From: Akanthomyces muscarius
Lineage: Eukaryota; Ascomycota; Sordariomycetes; Hypocreales; Cordycipitaceae
Assembly (NCBI RefSeq): GCF_028009165.1
Contig: NC_079244.1
Coordinates: 2,170,001 to 2,234,000, forward strand
DNA length: 64,000 nt
Direction of reading: 5' to 3'
Shown: positions 20,597-30,410 of the stretch, one piece after another
Layout: each line of letters begins with the position of its first letter
Position numbering within the stretch: the stretch's first letter is position 1
The notes under the pieces: model-generated
The model's database searches: none
The model's input: the letters and a program-made list of their open reading frames with translations, nothing else
Told to the model about the DNA's origin: nothing
Made by a program: the position numbers and the translations under genes

Positions 20597-21770
20597 ATGG
20601 TGAGTACTTGAACATGGAATAACCTCTCTCTCATGGCCACAGTTATGTGAGTCAATTGTGCTTCGGCACAGTTGATACCGCGCGCAAAGCGATACCGATT
20701 CACCCTCGTCGTCGCCGGCGCTGGCATAACGCACCCGATCGAAATTTTTTCTTCCACGATATCACTTCGAGAAAGATTGGTTTCAATGGGTTGAATTGGC
20801 TGGAGACTTTCGTACACGCGCCTGCGCAGAAATGCAACGGACGATGCGAAGTCTCGTTAGAGTTCAGAGAAGACCTGCTTGGTAGAGCACAATGCTGATG
20901 TCTTCTTTTCTCAATGACAGCCCCCCAAATCTGGCAAGAAGGTCGCCCCCGCCCCTTTCCCTCAGGGAAAGGCTGGCTCCAAGAAGGCTCCCAAGGTTTG
21001 TTTCACCCAGGAACCCCGGCCGTGACCGACTCGAAAATGTGTCGCTGACGCCTGTGCAGAACCCTCTCATCGAGCGCCGCCCCCGCAACTTCGGTATCGG
21101 CCAGGACATCCAGCCCAAGCGTAACCTGTCCCGCATGGTTAAGTGGCCCGAGTACGTTCGCCTTCAGCGCCAGAAGAAGATTCTTCAGATGCGCGTCAAG
21201 GTCCCCCCTGCCATCGCCCAGTTCTCCCACGTCCTCGACAAGAACACCGCTGCTCAGGCTTTCAAGCTCCTGAACAAGTACCGCCCCGAGACCAAGGCCG
21301 AGAAGAAGGAGCGCCTCCTCCAGGAGGCCACCGCCGTCAAGGAGGGCAAGAAGAAGGAGGATGTCTCCAAGAAGCCCTACACCGTCAAGTACGGTCTCAA
21401 CCACGTTGTCGGCCTCATTGAGAACAAGAAGGCCTCCCTCGTCCTGATCCCCAACGACGTCGACCCCATCGAGCTCGTCGTCTTCCTCCCCTCTCTCTGC
21501 AAGAAGATGGGTGTCCCCTACGCCGTTGTCAAGGGCAAGGCCCGTCTCGGCACGGTCGTCCACAAGAAGACCGCCGCTGTCCTCGCTTTCACCGAGGTCC
21601 GCTCCGAGGACAAGACTGAGCTCTCCAAGCTCGTCTCCACCATCAAGGATGGCTTCATGGACAAGCACGACGGTGCCCGCAAGCAGTGGGGTGGTGGTAT
21701 CATGGGCGCCAAGGCCCAGATGCGCACCCTGAAGAAGCAGAAGGCTCTCGAGGCTGCTACCAAGATTTAA
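20597..21770 (+). CDS. rpl8: 60S ribosomal protein eL8 (L8/L7a)
   Basis: Exons 20597-20599, 20921-20995 and 21060-21770 give 262 residues. The first exon contributes only the ATG; GTGAGT follows at once. The second encodes [19 protein letters not shown], and the third begins [20 protein letters not shown]. The remainder ([31 protein letters not shown], the L7Ae-type RNA-binding fold with [18 protein letters not shown]) is a standard eukaryotic eL8. Codon choice is strongly biased to C-ending codons, as expected for a highly expressed gene. Intron 1 is 321 nt, long for this genome, and contains a strong hairpin; intron 2 is 64 nt. Confidence 0.97.
20651..20676 (+). other. 11-bp hairpin with UUCG tetraloop in eL8 intron 1
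   Basis: Bases 20651-20661 pair with 20666-20676 around the loop TTCG (20662-20665). Eleven consecutive pairs form, two of them G-U. The closing pair is C-G, giving the exceptionally stable C(UUCG)G tetraloop. It starts 51 nt into the first intron, on the transcribed strand. Role unknown. Confidence 0.8.
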
Positions 21771-24346
21771 GCAATGTAATACCCGTTTTGCATTGGGGTT
21801 TTAAAAAGGGATCCACGGTGTTACCAGGTTTAGGTCATGACAAAAAAATGAATAAAATTTTAAGCCATATGATCTGAATGCGTCCACATACATGCCCTGT
21901 TATCTATGTATAGTGAAACAAAAATGCGATACTTCTTGGTAAGAGATGAGCTGGTCAGTCTCTTGCTTGCTGCTTTGCAAGGCATGTTGTGCGGAAAGCA
22001 TATCCTATGCTCGACCAAACCATCTCTTACGGTCTCGGCGACGATGTCGCACAGCACTGCAGAGTGACTGTCATACGCGGCCGAGGTCCGGATCGACGAA
22101 GAAAGGGCTGCAGCGACTGACATCTATAACACCTTGTGGGTTTATGCTGCGCCGATAACTCACCCAAAGATAACGAACGGTAAGGGAGTTCCTGAAGTAA
22201 CTTGTGCTGCCAGTAGATTGCTATTGAATTCCCTGTCAGCTGTTGAGATGCTAAGTGGTGATTGACTGCATTGGTGTACTCGAAGCTAACGAATCTCCGG
22301 ACCCGGACCAAGGTCAGAACGTTTTTCTCGGACGAGAGTGTCAAGGCATGCCCCTCTGACAGGCGAGAAAGAACATGTACCGCAGGGGCCAAAGAACTCC
22401 CCCATTACTGGCTTGTGGACGCCATGTCAGCGCTCGAGGCAAAGTGGCGGCGCTATACGCAACTTGAGGGGCAGGGTAAAACAAGTCGGTCTCTCTTGTC
22501 TCCTCTTTATTGACTTGGCATCCTGCGAAGAATAAAATAAAATTGATGCCAGGGCAAAGTTGATCTAGCCCACTGCGGCAGGGGCTGCGGCTGCCAAGAT
22601 GCGGTTTCTGAGCTCCATGCGGTTGAAGCTTGTTGAGTGGAAGGCAACGTGGGATGGGACGGGCTGCGCCCATTCGGCACGACTTGTGGATATCTTGACC
22701 GGAAAGGGCTCTTCACCTTGCAAGGCGCTCTGCAATAGCGTACTGCGATGACACGGCGATTCATGGCAGCACTTTGATATACTTGAAACCGGCTTGCCCT
22801 GCCCGCTTGCCCGCCTGCATCAGCGTCTGCACGATGCAATGTATATGGAACCAGATACGGACTCGAGCATTGCCACGCCAGTAACGCGGTGCAGAAGTAG
22901 AGGCTCCATGCCCCCCCCACCTTGGGCAGGGGATAGAGCGACGGACTACGGGATATGTGCATACATTTACGTTTTTTCGTACCGACATGGATCCAACGTG
23001 GCAATGGCCCTTGATCATTAAATTCTTCCATGCTGACGGTGGTCCCCCCCCCCTTGCAAGGCGAGACTCCACTCCCTCTACGAGTCCGTGTCGTAGAATA
23101 GGGCCGAGGCTGACTGCTCTGGGCAGCGGACATCCTGGACGAGCTCAACGGTACCGGACACTATGGCGATGGTTTTTGCAAGGGGCAGACTGGGGTATCG
23201 AGGAGTGTTGCCGCGAATAGGACCAAGGCCGCGGAACATGGGCGAGCAGCAGGGCTCCTCTCTACAGGTGGTTAACTGACGAGACTAATAACTAGAGAGG
23301 CTGGACACAAGGGTGGCTTTTTTCTCTGTCGAAAGAAAAGGGAGGTACGAAAGAAGAAGAGCCACGCTTCTATCTTTGGAGCGGTAGTAAAAGATGCATA
23401 ATTACCCCGGCATGATGATGGTGCTCCTCGAGCACCGAGCCGTGCAAGTGATGGACTGTTGGTGCCTGGTCCTGCCAGCAGGAAAACGAAGACCAGCTGA
23501 CAGCCTCGCCGAGGGTAAAAAAAACCGTGGGCCGCATATCCGCTATTTCGAGAACGAACTTGCTGGGACTTGCGATGTGACGCGCCGACGAAATGGTGTC
23601 TGGTCTACGCAGCCTTGCTTCATTTTCTGAGCTGGCAGCGAGGGGCTTGGATGTGACTGTGTGGCGCAACAATTGGGCAGACGCGGCTGCTTCTGCATGA
23701 TTGAATGCGCAACGGGACTCGGGAGCAGTGCCCGGGAAGGACATGGAGCCGGCGAACTGGAGGGGGTTTAATAAGCTAAGCAAGAAACAAGACAGTCGGC
23801 CCTAATAATGAAAGATTGATTGCCTGGTGTGTGTTGCTTTTGGCCTAGCGATGAAATCGTCCTCCAGGCGGCCTTTTTGTTTCCCTCGCAAGGCTCGGGG
23901 GGAGAACGGGGACTGTATAGAAGGGGGCAAATAACAAATAGTTTATCGGGGCAGTTTGGAAGCCTCGCTCTCGGGTTTTTGGGCAGACCCCGCGATTATT
24001 ACCAGTTTTTGTTCCGACGTTGCGTTGGCTGACTGTCATCATTTTCGTCCAACTGACCAAACGTCGCAAGCTGACATTTGTTCTTACAAGCTTGGCTCTA
24101 GCGGCGACAATTATCGAATCTCTTCTTTTCTTTGTCGGCTTGATTGCTTGGCTTCTCATTCCCCAGGTATCGGCAGTCTATTGCTCTCTTGTCTGGTCGA
24201 GATACTCGACCTGCTTTCTCGCAACGCTACAATCTTTCCGCATTGGGACGGCGACGTAACGCCAGGGCCAGCCAGTGAATTTTGCCCAGCCGTGCTACTA
24301 TTTGTCTGTGTTTTCAGTACAAAAACGCAGGACTTGCGCCAAATCC
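21771..24346. other. Gene-free stretch of 2.6 kb
   Basis: Lies between the end of eL8 and the start of the monooxygenase, both on the plus strand. It begins with an A/T-rich 3' end (AATAAAATTTTAAG near 21850). Short homopolymers occur, for example a ten-C run at 23044-23053. Several open frames of 80-210 codons exist but none resembles a known protein or keeps a consistent codon bias. The last 350 bases are T-rich and include an acceptor-like TTTTCAG at 24311-24317 just before the chosen start, so a leader intron is possible. Confidence 0.4.
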
Positions 24347-26431
24347 ATGGGCAATCGTATTTCCAGACGCGGCGAGGAGTTTTCGAGTGGAAAAGAAACT
24401 CCCGCCGCCAGTATGGGTGACGGCGGCGATGCAGGCCACCTCGACGGCCACAGCGCCACCACCACCATCAACGGTGAAGCAGCCGTTTCCAAAACCACAA
24501 TCGCCACCAACGGACAGCACAGCACCGGCGCGCAGCCGCCGGTGCTCATCATCGGCGCCGGCCCCAGCGGGCTGCTGCTCGCGCAGTCGCTGCGCCGGCG
24601 CGGCGTCGCCTTTCGCATCCTGGAGCGCGACGCCGACTTCACGACCCGCGGCGTCGGCTGGGGCCTGACGCTCAACTGGGCGCTGCCCATCATGCGCGCG
24701 CTGCTGCCCGACGGCCTGGGCGACCCGGACACGCTGCGCGCCATGGCCTGCGTCGACCGCCGGGCCGTCGAGGACGGCAGCGTCTCGCGGTTTCCCTACT
24801 ACGACCTGACGACGGCGGAGCGCATCGCGGCGGCGCCACCCGCGCCCGAGACGGCCCGCCTGCGTGTGACCCGAGAACGCCTCCGGAGCCTGCTGGCGAC
24901 GAATCTTGACATTGAGGTACGGAAACGCCATGGCTGACGTAGCTTCCTTTTCGTTTTGTGCCTTGGCTTCATCACCGGTCCTCGGGGCATCTGTGTAATC
25001 GCAGCTTGGCATCGATTTCATGCCCGCCAGTGGCGAGCGCCTCTACAATCACCACGCGGGGCATGAGACGGCCTTCCGATGTACCAATCTCTATTTAGTT
25101 TGGTTTGCTGACCTTGACAGTGGAACATGAACTTTACTGCGTCCGAGGATCACGGCGACTCCATCACGGCTCACTTTGAAGACGGCTCTGCCATCGAGGG
25201 CAGCCTCGTCGTCGCCTGCGACGGCGCCAAGTCGCTCCTCCGCAAAGAATTATTCGCCCAGCAGGACAAGGAGCACACAAAGGCGCTGCCGATCCGCATG
25301 CTCGGCGTCAAGCTGTCCTGCACGCCCGAGGAGATTGCCGGGCTGCGCAAGATGGACCCCTTTTTCCTACACGGCACCAGCTCCCACGACAATTCGTTTG
25401 GCTACTTTAGCAGTAAGTTTCCATCTTTGGCGCCATCTTTGGCAGGGCGAAACGTCTCCGTAGGGTTTCAAGCTGACATGGGATGACGCGCCAGTCCTTG
25501 ATGCTCCCGGCAACACGAAAGAGAGCACCGACAACTACCTGCTGCAAATCTGCATCTCGTGGCTCGAGCAGGCGGCCGGCTTCCGCGGCCAGGAGGAGCC
25601 CACCGCCATCCCCGAGACGAACGAGGGCCGCGTGGAGCTCTTCAGGAGCATTGGCGCGTCGTGGGCGGAACCGTTCAGGTCCATCGCGATGAAGGTGTGC
25701 GACGACGACGAGGTCAAGGGCCTCAAGCTCATGGACTGGGTCCCGCCCGAGGACCTGCGCTCCAGCGGCCGCGCAGTGCTGATGGGCGACTCGCTTCATG
25801 TGATGACCATGTGTAAGTTTTTTTTTTGCAATCTCGTATCTTTGCCCTCGGATGCTTTGGTTGTTTCTTTTCCTTCAATTTTCGCCGTTATTGAAAAGCC
25901 ACACCGGTTCCGAGCGCCTGGTCAGGGTCCCGTCCCTTGCATGAATTCATGTGCTGCTGCACGGTGGGCGGGACCCCTCCAGGCGCTAGCCAGCTTTTGT
26001 CTCAGCACCGAGAATAGGCGAGACAAGGCACTCAGCTTCTGCCGACAAGATGACATGCCAATGTCGAGAAAAGGGCAGACATTTTTCTTTTTTTTTCGCC
26101 ATGGCGGCGGGGTAATTTTGTCTTGCAACAAACCGAGGCTAACCTGCTGTACTACCTAGTCCGTGGCGACGGCGCCAACCACGCGCTGGCCGATGTAGAG
26201 GACTTTGACAGGCACGTCGTGCCGCAGCTGGTCAAGGCTGGCAGCACCACGACGACGGAGCTCCGCGAGGCGCTGTCACGGTACGAGGCGTCGGTCATTA
26301 TGCGCGCACGACCTGGCATCTTCGCCTCGCGACAGGCGGGCCACGATGCGCACGATTTCGAAAAGATGACGATGAAGAGCCCGCTGCTGACGCCGCGCAT
26401 GAAGAATCTCAACTACGAAGAGCCCAGCTGA
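24347..26431 (+). CDS. FAD-dependent monooxygenase (aromatic hydroxylase family)
   Basis: Exons 24347-24916, 25121-25412, 25495-25812 and 26160-26431 give 483 residues. The dinucleotide-binding motif (VLIIGAGPSGLLLAQSL, about residues 66-82) is followed by FRILERD. The middle has the DG motif (VVACDGAKSLLRK) and the C-terminal half the GD motif (VLMGDSLHVMTMFRGDGANHA), so all three fingerprints of class A flavin monooxygenases are present. These enzymes use NAD(P)H and O2 to hydroxylate or epoxidise small molecules. The family usually starts close to the first motif; here about 65 low-complexity residues precede it and begin MGNRISRR, a possible myristoylation signal. A later ATG at 24413 would remove it. 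Exon 1 is markedly GC-rich. The third intron is 347 nt. Confidence 0.82.
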
Positions 26432-27953
26432 GGGTCTCATTGATCGTGTTGATAATGAACGTGGCAGGCATTCTATATGGATCTGGCCGGATTTCGTGTG
26501 AATTGCTTTTTCCCCCCCGGCATGTATAGCTGCTTCTTGAATACAGCACGCCCGCTATCCAGTTGCGAGTTTGTCAAAATTCGACATGTGACTTGTTGAT
26601 ACAATTTCCTGGAGCGATTGCCACACGGGCTGCAAAGCTTACACCATTGGATGTACTGGTACCTCGAGCCAGATTAGACCAACGCTCCTTATCAAAGGCA
26701 CAAACGGTGACAAAAAAGTAAAACAGCTCCGGATTGCGGCTCCAGTGTGGCCACAACGGTGCGAAAATCATGCCATCCACCAAGTCGCCACACCAAGCCC
26801 GCCGCCACTTTGACAAAGCTCCTCGTGGCGTCGTCACTTGGGGGTCAAGCTCGCCCGCTAAAAACGCTCAAGTGGCTTGCTTCCCGGCACATCATTTTCG
26901 TCGCTCATCATTTTCGTCCGTGCGTATTCACTCACCTCAGAGGGGAAGAGAAAAAAAAGAGTGGCCAGCTGGGGCTGGGCTGGGCTGGAAGGCTGGCCCC
27001 CAAGGGGTGCAAACACACAGACGCTCCAAACTCCGAAAAAGGAAATATATATGCTGGCAGAGAACAGGTGTGGTGATTAATTTGGCAGAAGCCGGATCAT
27101 CGATCCCCTCCCACCCTGGAGTTTTTCTTTCTTTTTGGTCAAGGGCCGAGCACCCAAGAACAAGGGATGTAAATGCAAATCGCCTGGGGATGCTTGCTTT
27201 TCGGCCCAGCGCCCCGCCGCAACCACCGCAACGGTACCAGTGATGCAAAAAAAATCACCGCCAGGCTTCTAGGCGAAAGCGGGGGAGAGGAGCCTCGACC
27301 TTGGACAGAAGCAAATATCCTATAAGAGAAGAGAGAAAAAAGATCACCTCAGAAAAAGAAAGCAAGCCGGTAATTGCGAAGGAAAAAAACGTCAAAGCTG
27401 CAGGACGATGCGCTTCTGCAGTGGTACCGAGACCCTGGAAGCAGATCACTTGCCCACACCTCGGCATCCCCTTCAAATTTCACGGCAGACAGAGAATCGA
27501 GGCAAATAGTAGTGAGATCTGAATTCAGTTTTGATTCTTGTTCATCCCCGCTATGTACTGTACATTATGTGCTGCCTCCGTGCCTTTTCCGTCTTCGTAC
27601 ACGCCCCGTAGCTCCCGCGAAGGAGAAAAGTTGTAGTGAAATAAAATAAATGTTGTCCAAAAAAGTAAATTGACAATTGTAGTCCAAAGGAGATATCTTG
27701 AAAGTAGTCGTTGGGACATGCGGTCAGACGTGCGCAATCCTCGAGTCGTGTTTAAAAAAAAAGCGAAAAAGACAAAGTGGTTCCTTTCCTTTTCCAGCCA
27801 AAAGAGTTGTTTGAAGCAGCAAATAGTTTCTGCTCCTCTAGAATAATGAAGAAGCAATGCGCGAATATGTTCTGTGTGGTGGTGGTGGTATATGCTCATG
27901 GGGATATTTTTCGTGTGGCACAGGTGCCGGATCGCTGTAGCCACACAGCCTCG
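26432..27953. other. Intergenic 1.5 kb between convergent genes
   Basis: Both flanking genes end into this stretch. It holds A/T-rich 3'-end sequence near 27640-27680 and short A and T runs. No recognisable protein frame or RNA gene was found. Confidence 0.4.
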
Positions 27954-29129
27954 TTAGATGTGGTTTGCCGGCTGGGCGTGGCCAATGTGCTCGTCGTCGT
28001 CCTCGACGCGGACGCTGTACGTGACCGACTTCATAATGGCATTGTTCTTCTGCAGGATGTTCTCCTCGCTGCCCGACGAGGCGTGCGTCTGCGAGGCGGC
28101 AAAGGCGCTGCGGTCCTGGGAGACGTCGGTGAGCTTGTAGGCCTCGCTGCCCTTGATGCCGCCGGGGCCGCCGCGGCTCTTGCTCTTGTCGCCGTGCGAG
28201 CCGTAGGCGTACTTGGAGTGCTTGGTGCGGTAGTCCTTGGCCTTGCGCAGGCAGACGGGCGCGAGGAAGGGCAGCGACGAGACCATGTTGCCGACGTTGA
28301 ACTCGATGACGCCCCAGACGACGAGCATGGTCGAGTCGTGGTCGCCATACTGGATCCGGTTGATCTGCGTGTACCGCAGGATGGAGCACAGCGTCGTGAA
28401 CAGGCCCAGCGCGAAGATGCCCATCAGGCCGAGCTTCTTCTCCAGCCGGATGTTGAGCTTGAGCAGCACGGGGATCGGCAGCACGGCGACGAGCACGTCC
28501 GAGATGATGGTGAGCACGGCGTAGGCGGTAAACGAGGCGACGGCGGGCAGGCAGGTGCCCGACTTTTCAGGGTTCCACGACTTGTCAATCTGGAGGAATC
28601 TGTCAGTGACGCTGCAGCGGGATTAAATCTGCAAGAGAAAGTTGTCTAGCCGTACCGGATTGCAGTTGAAGATGAGGGCAAGGGCGCTGCCAAAGTGGTT
28701 CAAAAAGACAAAGGCAATGGTGCCCCAGACGACCATGCGGTAAATGCGATTGTCGGTGCCCTGCAGCAGGCGCAGGTAGCTGATGAGCAGGGCAATCTTG
28801 AAGAAGCTGATGCCGACCTGGTAGATGGGGCGGCCGGCGTAGTTGACACGCGTGTACGCGGTGATGTTGGCTTTGGGCCGCTTGGCGGGCAGCAGGCCGA
28901 GGCCGTACTTTGTCTGCACGATGCAGAGGATCGAGTAGGCAATGGCGAAGATGAGGGAGAGGATCGACATCCAGTCGTCGCCCGCGATGCGGTTGTTCTT
29001 CTTGCGGATGTAGAGGCGCGCGCCGACAATGATGGTGGCCAGCGAAGACATGACGACGCAGACGGCGATGATCATCTTGTACTGCGACTGCGCGTCGAGC
29101 TCCGGGGAGCCATGGGCGACGTATACCAT
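27954..29129 (-). CDS. PTH11-like / rhodopsin-domain integral membrane protein
   Basis: Exons 28656-29129 and 27954-28589, joined in phase 0 across a 66-nt intron, give about 369 residues. Seven hydrophobic segments can be counted: YKMIIAVCVVMSSLATIIVG, WMSILSLIFAIAYSILCIV, ISFFKIALLISYLRLL, MVVWGTIAFVFLNHFGSAL, AYAVLTIISDVLVAVLPIP, LMGIFALGLFTTLCSILRY, and a final one near VVWGVIEFNVGNMVSSLPFL. This is the fungal rhodopsin-like (PTH11-related) family, with the typical D-x-L-x-x-x-P-I-P turn before a charged loop (LRLEKKLGL-type). The cytoplasmic tail is Ser/Gly-rich. No CFEM cysteines are seen. Ligand unknown. An acceptor-like CCCTTTAG just upstream (about 29160) means a further 5' exon is possible. 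Confidence 0.75.
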
Positions 29130-30363
29130 GGTGACGATGTGGTTGGCGTTGACGCCAGCTAAAGGGAATATATCTATGAGGAGCTCAAAAAAAGTCGCTG
29201 GCCCTCTGCTTCGATCTGCCAAGGGTTTGGCGGGCGACTTGACGGGTTGGATGTCGCAGGCCAAGCTCGTGGTGGGTTCAGTAAAATGGCCGTATATGCA
29301 GATGTAGCGAAGGAAGGAGTCGTTGAAAAAGAATTTTAAGAAGGATTGAAGAAAGCAAAGCCGTTGGCAAAGTCGCCGACTTGTCAGACCCGTTTGACTG
29401 TTATCTGAAAAGTGAGGAGGGCCTGAGGGAGAAGTGAAGGGAGTGAGGTAAGCCGGAAGACGAAGAGGCCACGGAAAACGACGACGCAGGCTTGGTGATA
29501 ATTAAAGCAAATCTGAGCCACTGGCAGAGATGATCCAAGCCCAAACTAGTGAGTCTAGTTCAGTCAAGGAGAGACAAGGTGAGAAGGAAGAAGCAACAGG
29601 AAAACGAACGGCGTCTTTTTGCCGGAGCGAGTACCAAGTCCACCACGGCGTGGAGCATCCAAGTATCTAGGCAGTTGGAAAGGTGTCTAGCCTCGCTGAG
29701 AAGGAGTCGTACCAGTACCGGTAAAGAAAAAAGAAAATAAAATAAAAAGAAATAAAAAGGATGCTAGCAGGGGAGGATGGGTGGGCAACTGGCCATTGCA
29801 TCGCCTGGCCTCGTCCTCGTCCCTACCCCCCCTGCAAGGTCTGGCGACCAGGAAGAGCGAAATGGTGCTAGTTATTTTTGGGACCAGCCAGCCCAGCGTA
29901 GCATTGGGAGCCAGCCAAGTGGGATGAAGATGCCGGATTCGCTGGGCCACACCTGGTGTCATGATTATGTGCCAGTATGCCTGGGGGCGAAAAAAAAGTG
30001 ATGTAGCAACCGCCTGGCCAGGGCTTTTAGACATGCATGCAAGAGCCCCCCCCCCTTCGAGTCTTGCTGGCGATACAACGAGAAAGGTGGACGGCTGGCT
30101 CGGCATACGCACCGCACACCGTGTGTTCATTACCAGCTTTACTTGGGGGACCTTCGGTGTCTGGTTGCAGTACTGGCTGTTGGGGAAAGTTGTCCAGTAC
30201 CTAGCAGTATGCATCTATCGGGCTGGACAGGGGACACGGGGGGAGTGAGTTTCCGAGAAGTGGGAAGCAGGGATATGGATACCAGTACTCAGAGTAACTA
30301 CTGGGCAGAGATGGGCAGAGATGGAGAAACCCGAGGAGGCCCGGAGGCCGGCCGACGAAAAAG

Positions 30364-30410
30364 GTGGATGGATGGATGGGATGGGATGGGATGGGGATGG
30401 GGATGGATGG
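30364..30410 (+). repeat. GGAT/GGGAT tandem repeat, G-quadruplex capable
   Basis: GGAT units pass into GGGAT and GGGGAT units. Bases 30378-30396 contain four runs of at least three G separated by AT, a canonical intramolecular G-quadruplex pattern on the plus strand. Confidence 0.8.

Noticed and set aside
20600..20920. A C/D-box snoRNA in eL8 intron 1 (the human homologue RPL7A hosts several)
   Set aside because: The only C-box-like TGATGT is close to the acceptor and has no CTGA D-box after it.
22507..23148. A 213-codon minus-strand frame in the 21.8-24.3 kb stretch
   Set aside because: Composition looks random and no domain or motif was recognised.
24020..24259. A 79-codon frame with hydrophobic segments just before the monooxygenase
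   Set aside because: It begins at TTG rather than ATG and lies in a T-rich leader, where hydrophobic codons arise by chance.
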